Assembly: GCA_024704765.1 (NCBI GenBank)
Contig: JAKMXF010000321.1
Location: 806,001 to 870,000 of the forward strand
Length of the DNA stretch: 64,000 nucleotides
Direction: 5' to 3'
Origin: Oopsacas minuta
Taxonomy: Eukaryota; Porifera; Hexactinellida; Lyssacinosida; Leucopsacidae
This document shows, in pieces, positions 11,350 to 20,736 of the stretch. The notes under the pieces are model-generated. The model was not told the origin of the DNA. It was given only the letters and a program-made list of their open reading frames with translations, and searched no databases. Position 1 is the stretch's first letter, and every line of letters starts with the position of its first letter. A program made the translations under genes and the position numbers.

Positions 11350-11880
11350 TATATACTAGCGCAGTTCGCTTGCCGCGACAGCTTAGTGTACCAGGTTAGC
11401 TTAAGTATTAAAAAACAACCAAATTTTATAGTGTTATTGGTCGCTACGCAACAGAATATACTCGGCACTACGTGCCTCGAATTCACAGATTAGTTAAAAT
11501 TTTTAGATTTTATTATCCATGGTCAATCTAAATTACATTCGATGGCCTTCTGTGGTGACACTGGAGATACTATATCGCTATTGGTGAGTAATCTCGGCAC
11601 TTTGCGCCTCGGGTATTAAGAAAATCTGAAATTTTTCGAGATTTGGAAATTTGGATTTTGGTCAGAATCTTGACGTCATAACATTTGTCACATTAAGGGA
11701 TACCTGTGATTTAAATTTTAAACTTCTATCATGTTTATTTTTGGCTCAACAGTGGTAAAAATAATGTAATTTTTGAAATTCCAAAAGGTGACAATGACGT
11801 TATATTTTCGTCATAGGTGTGAATTTTCGTCCAAGACCCGAAATTGTCCGAGCCAGGTTAAAATACCCCTCTTAACATGC
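11350..11880 (-). repeat. Dispersed repeat family 1, inverted near-full copy
   Basis: The reverse complement aligns with 40125-40615 along most of its length. Shared landmarks include AGCTTAAGTATTAAA, TGGTCGCTA, ATCCATGGTC, TTGTCACCT and AAATTCACACCT. The end nearest 11355 carries ACTAGCGCA and a GCGACAGCTTAGTG stretch, which also ends the copy at 40600. No protein is encoded. The type of element is not recognised. Confidence 0.7.
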
Positions 11881-11884
11881 GTAT

Positions 11885-12400
11885 TCAATCTGTCTGTGTT
11901 TTCCACTTATCTACACTATATTATGTGTAGATAATCTACGTCACACTTAACATATTCTCACAAGTTAGAAATAATTGGAGACATGTTGCACTAATACATC
12001 TAGATAGTAGTTGTGATTATTCAAATCGTCTCTTCATGAAGAAGAAACAAATTTCTGGTACGTTATCTCTCTTGTATCTATATGCTTTTCCCTGATCTGC
12101 TGCTTGCGTATAAAGGAAGTCATATTAGATTTTAAGTTAAGCATTAATGTAATCCTAAGTTGGTCCGAACTGCTCAGAAAATTCCAAAACATTCATCGGC
12201 GTTTAAGATTTAGTTTCCTTGCCTGGGAATTTTTAATTTTCCATGATGATTTAGTTGTTTGGTGTTCTGCTTATCTATTTAATTTTTGCAGCTAGAAATG
12301 AGTTGAAAATAAAAATAGTGCTGCGTTTCATCTTGTTTCGACTACTTATTAATCTCATTTATTCGATACACTAGCATGATTGGTGTCATATACAAAGTTT
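11885..12400 (+). pseudogene. Decayed copy of the local seven-helix receptor family
   Basis: The segment aligns base by base with the reverse complement of gene C (16699-17844). Positions 11937-12080 match the first cytoplasmic loop and start of helix 2 (DYSNRLFMKKK here, DYTNRLIMQKE in gene C). Positions 12210-12350 match helix 3 to 4: frame-correct codons read MMI, stop, LFG and further on FAARNELK. The invariant Trp codon after MMI is TAG and a Ser codon before it is TAA. Further on, 12367-12392 matches the IPYTSLFG region after a small deletion. Stops, frame breaks and loss of the 3' half show it is dead. It directly abuts repeat family 1. Confidence 0.85.
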
Positions 12401-13376
12401 GATATATACCTTATTGCCGTTTAGCGTATGAATACTTCCACGATTTTCTCTGGCATATGGTATACATCATTTATACCAGCTTCTCTCGTAAGATCTTATC
12501 GTAATTCTCCTGATTTCTCATCTGCCCTGACTACATAATTCTTCCCTATTCATAGCAAAATTGTACATTTCAAATAAAATAATATATCTGATTTGTTTAT
12601 GCTCTCATGGAGCTGTGTTTTGTAATCGCAGAATATATCAATTTTGTGGACTTTCAAAACAATTACTCTCACAGTCTACTCAACAAAACAACAATAGCAA
12701 AGTAATTATTACTGACAATTAATGCCATTCATATAGCAAATATAAATATCCTTCTTCTTTGTAATAGTTCAATTGTGTAAAGTGAATTTATAAATATTTG
12801 TAACTTTATGTATAGAGTGGTTGTATATAAAAGATAACGCAAAATTCCTGAAGATTTTACCCTCCCTTAACAGTGGTGGGGTTATTGCAATACAAATTGA
12901 TGGAACTGTCACTTTGCTGCCTTACACCTCTATAGGTAACTGTACTTGAAGTTTGAACTGCTCCAATTTACAAACATTATCTTCATGGTATTTACTTGTA
13001 TTCAAGAGATAACCATTGTTGATTAATCGTATATAAGTTCTGTCAATATATTTACTTGACAATTATTGTGTAAGATAAAGTATCTCGACATGTTTAAATT
13101 AGTGGATCATGATACTTGCACAATTACATCACATTTTCTATATAATATATATCCCTAAACATTGACATACAATAAACTATTCTGTAATATCCCTATATAT
13201 TCCAATAAACATAATACTGATATATTATAAGCATTACATACTAGCACGTGAGTGATTACCAAATAATCAAGCATGTATGTAATGTATCCTATTAATGTAA
13301 ACATATACAAATACAAAATACTAAATTTTAAGTTAATTCATTAGAACAGAATATTGTATGTATTTGTAAAAGTGAA
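12401..13376. other. Intergenic upstream of receptor gene A
   Basis: No coding region is supported. It should hold the gene A promoter, but unlike the paralogues no convincing TATA box lies 40-60 bases before the ATG at 13377; only AT-rich stretches are seen. Confidence 0.4.
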
Positions 13377-14561
13377 ATGGAAAATGCTAGCCAACCATCT
13401 GTCAAGGATTCTATCCAAATATCTCTCAACAAGACAGACCCAAGATATCTCAATTTGGATAGCTTTAAGGATCACTGGTATTATCCAATTCATATCCTAG
13501 AATCTATGTATACGGTTAGCTGTGTTTTCTGGTTAATCTATGCTGTTTTGGTTTTGATTTTAAATTTGAGGAAAAAATTATTGTTAAGAAAGAAGTTATT
13601 ATTTGATGATTATCAAATTCAAGATGAAATATTCAGGATTGATGAAACTTTTACTCGATTTTCCATTTTTCTTCTGTTTTTCATCTTTGAGTTGTTATTC
13701 TGTCTCTCTACTAACATTTATGGTATGTTATATAGCTTACTAACATTCATTTTACCATCTACAATACTCCCTATAGAAAATATATGTATTACAAAATCAG
13801 ATATATTCATTACAGAAATGTACGAGGATAAATCGATAATTGTATTCCTCAATTGCTTGTTCTGTTTGGAGAATTTTTCATTTTCTATGATGATTTGGCT
13901 GTTTGCTGTTGCCCTCCTGCACTTAAGTAATGCAGCTAGAAATAAACTGAAATTGAAAGAGGTATCTCAATTCCTATTAATCGGGACAGTGTTAAATGTG
14001 GTTACTCTATTATTCATGATTGTTCCTTATACAATTATTTTCGGTAAGATTGCACAGATTTTATTGAGTATTGTCAGTTACTTTATTGTGATTTACATTG
14101 CTAAGAAGAGATACTTTCCAGCAATCAATAGTCGTGTTGTAAATAGAAAAGGTGTATGTAGTTCTAGTGTGTATAAGAAACAGAAGAGGTTTACACGTCA
14201 TTTTAAGCTACTTATCATTTTCTTAATGCTCATATTCCAAATCTTCATTTTGAGAGATGTCATATTCTATGCTGTTTTTCTAGCTTCTGAATCTGTTAGC
14301 TTGGATCCCTGTTGGTTCCGTAACACATTCCATGCTTCTACCATCAATTTATATGTTAATACTGTAAATACATTAATATCTGCTGAAGGATATTTTCTAA
14401 TGTTGGTGCATTTGTTTGATATTATAGGATATTCCTCTTATATTGCGATTAATATCGCAGCTATAAGTTGCGTCATCTTCACTTTAGTAAAACGGGTTCG
14501 CTCAGGTTACAGAAGATATCGTGTGGATAACAACCAGCTGACTAGATCTCTCATCTCCTAG
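13377..14561 (+). CDS. Receptor-like seven-helix membrane protein A (novel local family)
   Basis: An intron-free gene of 394 codons with ATG at 13377. Predicted helices lie near residues 44-64, 96-124, 154-186, 196-222, 226-246, 276-303 and 335-371. The N terminus has sequons NAS (3-5) and NKT (18-20), and the loops after helices 1, 5 and 7 are basic, which together favour N-outside, C-inside topology. Family marks are Cys137 in the helix 2-3 loop, IWLF and AARN in helix 3, FPAINSRV after helix 5, DPCWF with Cys312 in the helix 6-7 loop, and the tail RRYRV ending in SLIS. It is convergent with gene B. I do not recognise it as any named GPCR class; gustatory-receptor-like or unrelated multi-pass proteins remain possible. 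A ligand-sensing role is inference. Confidence 0.88.
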   Translation: MENASQPSVKDSIQISLNKTDPRYLNLDSFKDHWYYPIHILESMYTVSCVFWLIYAVLVLILNLRKKLLLRKKLLFDDYQIQDEIFRIDETFTRFSIFLLFFIFELLFCLSTNIYGMLYSLLTFILPSTILPIENICITKSDIFITEMYEDKSIIVFLNCLFCLENFSFSMMIWLFAVALLHLSNAARNKLKLKEVSQFLLIGTVLNVVTLLFMIVPYTIIFGKIAQILLSIVSYFIVIYIAKKRYFPAINSRVVNRKGVCSSSVYKKQKRFTRHFKLLIIFLMLIFQIFILRDVIFYAVFLASESVSLDPCWFRNTFHASTINLYVNTVNTLISAEGYFLMLVHLFDIIGYSSYIAINIAAISCVIFTLVKRVRSGYRRYRVDNNQLTRSLIS

Positions 14562-14961
14562 CGTACATTAATATCTGCTTTTATCTGTTATAATTGTATA
14601 ACTTGCGTTTCTTTAATATTAAGACTTGTATGTTTATATGACTATTATTTTGTTCGTGAAAATGAATATTTAGAGTATATTATTAACTGGATAATTATTC
14701 CCCAAATTATTATAAAATCAGTATTTTATTACATCTCTGAAGTCTCAGCAAAATGACATAAATAACAGCATAACTTCAAATGGATTACATCTAGTGATCA
14801 CCCATGTAACCCATCGACATGTGAACATTCATATTATTCTATCTATAAAATTTCTTTCTCATTTTTTCATACACTAAATTATTTTTATTAATTTTCATTA
14901 ATTTTCCAAAATATATAATATATTAAGTAACTGTAGTACATCCATTGGTTATAATATATTA
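14562..14961. other. Convergent 3' region between receptor genes A and B
   Basis: AT-rich sequence shared by the 3' ends of genes A (+) and B (-). No further gene or repeat is seen. Confidence 0.5.
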
Positions 14962-16152
14962 TCAATAATGTTTTTCAGCAGCAGATAATAAGGGTGTAGT
15001 GCGTGTAGAATATACTTGATAACGATAATGATCTTTTTTGCTATCGCAGTATCTTCTCTGAAGGTATCTCTTTGAAGTGATATATATGAAAAGTAGACTG
15101 ATTAGAATCAAATCAATATAGACGATAAGGTCAATAATATGTCCGAATATTAAGAAGTAGGCACTGATTTTATGAAGAAGAATATTTGTGGACTCTGATA
15201 TGGTGAACATCGGTATTTGATAGGTCACATTAAACCAACAAGGATTTACACAAATAGATTGGAAAATGGCATACAAATTGAAGAAGAAAATATTCTTAAA
15301 GATGTATAGCTCAAAGGTAAATAAGAAGAATGAAACAAGCAGCTTATACTGTTTTAACAATTTCTTCTGTTGTAGATACACATTAGTATTATGGAGATGG
15401 TATGCATCTATAACACGACTATTCATGGCAGGAAAGAATTTCTTCTTAGCAATGAAAAGCACAATGATGAAACTGATTTGTTCCATCCAACTCTGTGCTA
15501 TGGTACCGAATAGACTAGTATATGGAATATATGCTACGGCCACTGTAACAAAATTGATAAGCATGCCTATTAAGATGAAATGAAGGAGACTTTTACTCCT
15601 CAACTCATTTCTAGCAGCATAAGTCAAATGGAGAAGAGAAGCACCAAACAACCAAATCATCATGAAAAATGAAAAATCACCAAACAAAGAGATAATATTC
15701 AGAAATATATTCATAAATCTAGTGTCATATGTAGTCCCGAGAAAACTTTCCGAATACAGAGAACAATTTTGGCCAATTGAGATTCTAATAATTTCAGGAA
15801 TATACAACATATATACTACGAACCCATAAATATTTATTATTAGACTGTATGTAAGTTCAAAGCAGAGAAAAAGCAAAAAGACAGAATTGCGTTGTATTTT
15901 CTCATTTTGGATGAAAATACGATTGTTATAATCGTCTTTGTAGCACAAAGTTAATATTACAAGTCTCTTCTTGTATCTTAATTGTGATCCTAGATCTAAT
16001 ACGACATAAACTAACCAGAATACACACAAGAATGTGTACACTATTGCTAATGCTTGGTCAAGATGATAGATGTTATCATCAACAGAATTCCAAATAGAAA
16101 AAAATTCTGTATTTTGATCTTTATTACTTATTATGTCAGTAGAGTTATTCAT
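14962..16152 (-). CDS. Receptor-like seven-helix membrane protein B (novel local family)
   Basis: An intron-free gene. The open frame extends to 16170 but the codons before 16152 contain no ATG (TTG at 16170), and a TATA box at 16191-16184 predicts transcription from near 16160, so ATG 16152 is the start, giving 396 residues. It has sequon NST at 3-5 and seven hydrophobic segments. Family marks: NCS with Cys130, FMMIWLFGASLLHL and AARN (about 163-182), FFPAMNSRVIDAYHLH (239-254), NPCWFNVTY with Cys305, and tail HYRYQV then PLLS (376-390). Closest relative is gene C, head-to-tail beside it. Between residues about 233 and 269 the two genes are almost identical at DNA level, far more than elsewhere. 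Function unknown; a receptor role is inferred from topology and tandem expansion. Confidence 0.9.
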   Translation of the reverse strand: MNNSTDIISNKDQNTEFFSIWNSVDDNIYHLDQALAIVYTFLCVFWLVYVVLDLGSQLRYKKRLVILTLCYKDDYNNRIFIQNEKIQRNSVFLLFLCFELTYSLIINIYGFVVYMLYIPEIIRISIGQNCSLYSESFLGTTYDTRFMNIFLNIISLFGDFSFFMMIWLFGASLLHLTYAARNELRSKSLLHFILIGMLINFVTVAVAYIPYTSLFGTIAQSWMEQISFIIVLFIAKKKFFPAMNSRVIDAYHLHNTNVYLQQKKLLKQYKLLVSFFLFTFELYIFKNIFFFNLYAIFQSICVNPCWFNVTYQIPMFTISESTNILLHKISAYFLIFGHIIDLIVYIDLILISLLFIYITSKRYLQRRYCDSKKDHYRYQVYSTRTTPLLSAAEKHY

Positions 16153-16183
16153 CGTATGTCTTAAGTTCAATCTTATATTTGTT

Positions 16184-16191
16184 CTTTTATA
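16184..16191 (-). promoter_or_regulatory. TATA box of receptor gene B
   Basis: TATAAAAG reads on the minus strand, 39 bases before ATG 16152. It supports the internal ATG over the TTG-extended frame. Confidence 0.7.
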
Positions 16192-16698
16192 GTTGAATTA
16201 TACTTATCTTGTGATATGATTATACCCTCAATGATAGTATAATTGTAATATATAGAAAGTTGTTCTATCATAACATTTATGACATTATTTTTAGAAAGGT
16301 TCAAAAGTTTCAAAAGTTTCAAAAGTTTCAATTAATCTTACATCATAAGTAGTTGTAAGTTTAACAATTGTATACATGTATAATAAAGGCAAATACGATT
16401 TGATTATAGTATACTAATCATAAATATACTTTACTGTTATCACTAATCATATGATAACACCGATCCGTATTTATAATTATACAAATATAGATTGGAACCC
16501 AAAATCACTTATGTTTTGGGATACTTCCTAACTAGGTGAATTATATGTGATATGGGAAAAGTTAAATATATTCCCAGTAATTGCATAACCCAGAAGAATA
16601 TAACAATTCTGTTAATTATTGACTAATATATACAAGGTTAACTATCATGAGGAAATATTAACAAACATAGATACTAAATATAATAAAGCTACTTCTAA
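16192..16698. other. Intergenic between tandem receptor genes B and C
   Basis: Upstream region of gene B and downstream region of gene C. It contains a short tandem repeat, AAAAGTTTC in about three copies, at 16299-16331. Nothing else is seen. Confidence 0.5.
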
Positions 16699-17844
16699 TC
16701 AGGATAATAAAGGATTAGAACACACTTGATAACGATATCTTTCTCTGTCGTAAAATCTTCTCTTAAAACACTTCTTGGCTGTGACGTACATAATATTTAG
16801 ATTTACAAGAATAAAATTTAAGTAAACAACAAGATCAATCAAGCGAATACATGCAAAACAATAATCGCTGATTTGATTTAGAATCTGCTTAGTAGAATCT
16901 GGTATAGTGAACATAGAGACATGATAGGTGACGTGGAACCAGCAAGGATTATTGCTAATAGAATCTGTAATCGCATACAAGTTGAAGAACACAATATTCT
17001 TTAGAATATACACTTCAAATGTAAACAAGAAAACAAATACAAGCACCTTATACTGTTTTAACAATTTCTTCTGTTGCAGATACACATTAGTACTATGGAG
17101 ATGATATGCATCTATAACACGACTATTCATGGCAGGAAAGAATCTCTTCTTAGCAATGTAGACTACGATAAATAAACTGATTTGATCCATAAATGGTTGT
17201 GCTATGTTACCGAATATATTAATGTATGGTATAAACACGGAAATTATCACTAAGAGATAGATAACTATTCCTAACAAAATGAAAATTAACAGTATTTTTA
17301 CCCTAATTATATTTCTAGCAGCAAAACTCAAATGGAGAATTGAAGCTCCAAACAGCCAGAGCATCATAGAGAATGAAAAATCACGAAACGATGAAATTGA
17401 ATTTTGCAGGATACTAATAAATCTCTCATCGTACACATAACCAATAAATGTGTTAGAATTTAAGGAACAGTTGGTAGCAATTGGGATCTGAATATCTGTC
17501 CATTTGTGGCCTAGAGCTACGACTCCGAAAATATTGATATTCAAGCAGTAGGAAAGCTCAAAGCAGAGAAATACAAGAAAGATAACATACCGAAAAATAG
17601 TTTCTTTCTGCATGATGAGACGATTCGTATAATCGCAAGTGTAATCTTGATACATTAATGAAAGTAGTCTTCTTTTGTTTCGAATTTGTGTAACTATGCT
17701 TGCTATGACGTACGTTACCCACACGATGCATAACAAAGTGTATATTAATCCTAATGCCTGACCGGCATAGAACGCATAATCGATAACACCCCCAATGATC
17801 TCAGATATCTGAGAATTTGAATTGTTAGTAGCTTCTCTAAACAT
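16699..17844 (-). CDS. Receptor-like seven-helix membrane protein C (novel local family)
   Basis: An intron-free gene of 381 codons with ATG at 17844 and sequon NNS at 7-9. Seven hydrophobic segments are predicted. Family marks: TNCSL with Cys126, MMLWLFGASILHL and AARN (about 160-178), FFPAMNSRVIDAYHLH (235-250), NPCWFHVTY with Cys301, and tail RYRYQVCSNPLLS at the very C terminus. The two conserved cysteines are 175 residues apart, exactly as in A, B and D. It is tandem with gene B and divergent from gene D. The decayed copy at 11.9 kb is closest to this gene. Membrane localisation is well supported; ligand and coupling are unknown. Confidence 0.9.
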   Translation of the reverse strand: MFREATNNSNSQISEIIGGVIDYAFYAGQALGLIYTLLCIVWVTYVIASIVTQIRNKRRLLSLMYQDYTCDYTNRLIMQKETIFRYVIFLVFLCFELSYCLNINIFGVVALGHKWTDIQIPIATNCSLNSNTFIGYVYDERFISILQNSISSFRDFSFSMMLWLFGASILHLSFAARNIIRVKILLIFILLGIVIYLLVIISVFIPYINIFGNIAQPFMDQISLFIVVYIAKKRFFPAMNSRVIDAYHLHSTNVYLQQKKLLKQYKVLVFVFLFTFEVYILKNIVFFNLYAITDSISNNPCWFHVTYHVSMFTIPDSTKQILNQISDYCFACIRLIDLVVYLNFILVNLNIMYVTAKKCFKRRFYDRERYRYQVCSNPLLS

Positions 17845-17893
17845 CTAGTTACTTAGTTATTATCACAATATTACTCTACTGCCGAATTTTGTC

Positions 17894-17901
17894 CATATAT
17901 A
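17894..17901 (-). promoter_or_regulatory. TATA-like box of receptor gene C
   Basis: TATATATG reads on the minus strand, 57 bases before the gene C ATG. Confidence 0.55.
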
Positions 17902-18290
17902 CGCGTAACAGTACCTATTAACAAAGTCGGGAGTTGGAGTTGACATGTAATTTAATCTTTCAAAATGCTCATTTTATTTGTTACATTCGTTACTTCCAAT
18001 TACATTATGTACATTAACTCGGAATAGGTTCTATATTTGCTGAGCGAAATTCGCTCAGTTGTATGAGTAATATTTCTCACTGATAATATCATATTCTCTA
18101 GGATTGATAGAGTGTTTCTGTCATATTAATTAATTTTATTCTTCATTTATTATCCAAACTTATATTTTCCTTGAAAACAACTATCTGATTACAAATATTA
18201 TACTAGCTACATTTCTTAGATATATTATTTGATAACCTAATTATGAGATTATTATTATATAGGAATATGCCCCCCCTATCATATTGCCAG
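17902..18290. promoter_or_regulatory. Divergent intergenic region of receptor genes C and D
   Basis: About 390 bases lie between the TATA boxes of the divergent genes C and D. It contains a 19-base palindrome at 18040-18058 with arms CTGAGCGAA and TTCGCTCAG around one base. It is a candidate shared control region; binding factor unknown. Confidence 0.4.
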
Positions 18291-18298
18291 TATTTATA
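18291..18298 (+). promoter_or_regulatory. TATA-like box of receptor gene D
   Basis: TATTTATA lies 50 bases before the ATG at 18341, the same spacing as in genes E and G. Confidence 0.5.
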
Positions 18299-18340
18299 TG
18301 AGTTATCTATCTTTCCAACCAAATTCAGTAATTCTGTAAA

Positions 18341-19546
18341 ATGTTATTGGAACAACAACAACAACAACAACAACGTTTGTTTATCAATATCTCGAACGGT
18401 AAAAATTCTCTTTTAACTCCAATTGTCGATCATTTGTATTACCTCAACCAAGTTGTTGCAGGATTCTATTCATTACTACTAGTGGTAATTTTCATATCTA
18501 TTTTAAGTTGGATAATTTCGTCTGTCAAACAAAAAAGGAAATTAGAGGCTATAAATAGCACAGATAATACAGAAGATACATGGAATAGTATTGGTGTGTA
18601 TAGAGAACGTATTCTTTCTTTCAGCATTGCTCTTGTACTACTTGTCTTTGAGATGGGATTCTCATTTACTTTTAATGTGATTGGATTCATTTACATTGCA
18701 TTTTCGGGACAAACCAAGGAACTAAATGTGAATATCAGTAATAACTGCGAGCTGACAGCTAATACATATTTAGCTGAAATTTATGGTTCGAATTCAGTGG
18801 ATTATGTTATGTTACCGATTATGGGTGGTTGTGGCAGATTTTGTTTTCTACTTACCATTTGGTTATTCTCTGTGTCTCTTGTTCATCTCAATTATGCCGC
18901 ATGTGAGCTTTATAAACCTAAAGTTTGTCTCTATTGGATTTTATTTGGGGTGTCTGTGGGAATTGTGATGTTCATCTTAATGCTATTAAAGTGGAGTAAT
19001 CTCTTCGCTGTATTCTTCCTGACCACATTAACACAAGGTAGTATGTTCTGTGTGATTTATAATTATGGAAAGTTTTCTACCTCAATGAAGATGAGAATAA
19101 ACGCAGCATATCATTCTAGAAATAAAGAATATTTGAACGAGCAGAAAAAACTGTTTAAGAAATATAGCAATCTTATCCCACTACTATCGTGTATATTTGA
19201 AATATTCATTTTCAAAGACCTGATAGTTTATAACTGCTATTTATTGCTTGAGACGTTCGCTTTGAATTCTTGTTGGTTTCGTGTCACTTTTGGAATTACT
19301 TCAATTATAAATTTATCAGTACCTACAATTAGGATTATGGCTGAAATAGCATTTTACTGTTTGGTTATTGTACGAATATTGGATTTCCTCTTTTTCACTC
19401 TTAATTGCATAGTTTTGTGTTGCTTTTTGTTAAAATCATACATTGGCTTAAGAAAGAAATATAGCAAAGCACTGAGGTATCGTTACAATTCTGAATATTT
19501 GAAGAATCCACTTATATCTAATGCTTCTACTGATCACACCCAATAA
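18341..19546 (+). CDS. Receptor-like seven-helix membrane protein D (novel local family)
   Basis: An intron-free gene of 401 codons. A CAA repeat just after the start encodes a short Gln run (residues 5-11), unique among the paralogues, followed by sequon NIS. Family marks: NNCEL with Cys136, IWLFSVSLVHL (about 173-183), MKMRINAAYHSRN (249-261), NSCWFRVTF with Cys311, and tail LRYRYNS then NPLIS. Cys spacing is 175. Seven hydrophobic segments are predicted with basic cytoplasmic loops. It is divergent from gene C. The 3' untranslated region holds a 36-base tandem repeat. A receptor function is inferred. Confidence 0.9.
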   Translation: MLLEQQQQQQQRLFINISNGKNSLLTPIVDHLYYLNQVVAGFYSLLLVVIFISILSWIISSVKQKRKLEAINSTDNTEDTWNSIGVYRERILSFSIALVLLVFEMGFSFTFNVIGFIYIAFSGQTKELNVNISNNCELTANTYLAEIYGSNSVDYVMLPIMGGCGRFCFLLTIWLFSVSLVHLNYAACELYKPKVCLYWILFGVSVGIVMFILMLLKWSNLFAVFFLTTLTQGSMFCVIYNYGKFSTSMKMRINAAYHSRNKEYLNEQKKLFKKYSNLIPLLSCIFEIFIFKDLIVYNCYLLLETFALNSCWFRVTFGITSIINLSVPTIRIMAEIAFYCLVIVRILDFLFFTLNCIVLCCFLLKSYIGLRKKYSKALRYRYNSEYLKNPLISNASTDHTQ

Positions 19547-19555
19547 TATATTTAT

Positions 19556-19653
19556 TCTACTTGTATAGCTCTCTTCCCATTTCCAGTTCTCTCTACTTGT
19601 ACAGCTCTCTTCCCATTTCCAGTTCTCTCTACTAGTATAGCGCTCTTCCTTCC
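19556..19653 (+). repeat. 36-bp tandem repeat in the 3' flank of gene D
   Basis: About 2.7 copies of a pyrimidine-rich unit beginning TCTACTTGTATAGCTCTC. It starts ten bases after the gene D stop codon, so it should be transcribed. Confidence 0.85.
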
Positions 19654-20736
19654 ATTCTATAACCAAGTCGTACATGATGCTCTATGATTTTACATGTCTA
19701 TATATTCATTTGTATGTATTTATATATTTTCTTATTTACATTTTGTATATTTATTTACAATTATATTTAATACCCAGAGAATACTTAAATGAGTAAACAG
19801 GACTGTAGCCATGTTTGTTACGATATTGTAAATTTATAGATTCCCTATGTAAATTAATCAGGTTTAAAATATAATAACGCTGTCTTGAGTATTTAGTTTG
19901 TTGTATCCAGTCAACAGGTCCTTAACACACAATTATTAATTTATTTGACTGTCCTATACTTTCTATATTTACCTCGAAAAGTGATTAAGTCCACCCACGA
20001 ACAACAGATTTGTAATTGAATCCAGACTGATTATTAAATTCATTCAAATACGAACACACACAATAATTCATATTAATAGTAGAATTTACACAAATTTCCT
20101 AATACAAAATGAAATCCGAAATATAGATCCAAATATTGTGACTTTTGAGAGATAGGACTTGTATCTCTCAAAAGTCACAATATTGGGATCTATATGGATG
20201 CTTTATTTAGACCACTATTATTTGGAAATAGGAATGTTCTACTATAGCATTCTATGATTCTAAGTATTGAAAATTGAATTTTATGCACCAATGTGCACCG
20301 TATATGTTGCCTTGTTGCATCGTGCATGATGGATATTAGTATTTTACTATTTTAAGTGCAGAGACGGCAAACTGGGATATCAACAGTCTTTAAACGCCAT
20401 TCGCATTCGAGTATATCTATACCAAATATACATTAAACAAGCTAACTATGAATTCTCGGAAATAAGTTATATACAACGCAAATAAAACAAATTAGTGAAG
20501 TTTGTGGATATATTTGTCCTCGTACATTTGAGTCTAGCACTCTTGACATACTCGAATGTATTAGACAACGAATATTTGTTTTAACCTAATAATTATATAA
20601 TTCAACCAAATCAAAGGAAACAGGAACTAACAAAATATACTATCCAATAACAACATATAAGAACAATATACAATCTCTAATGATACATATTCTCTCTCAT
20701 ATACTATCACACGCACACAACACACTCCCCTGTAAA
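19654..20736. other. Intergenic between receptor gene D and ferlin
   Basis: No gene is supported. A strong hairpin at 20121-20195 is listed separately. The left part should include 3' sequence of gene D and the right part the ferlin 3' untranslated region. Confidence 0.5.
20121..20195. repeat. 34-bp hairpin, microRNA-precursor-like or foldback relic
   Basis: Arms 20121-20154 and 20162-20195 are complementary over 34 bases with a single mismatch and a 7-base loop GGACTTG. The near-perfect pairing is more typical of a foldback transposon relic than of an animal microRNA precursor, but either is possible. Confidence 0.7.

Noticed and set aside
16153-16170. Upstream extension of receptor B by six codons
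   Set aside because: The first codon of the extension is TTG, not ATG, and the TATA box predicts transcription beginning inside it. ATG 16152 is preferred.
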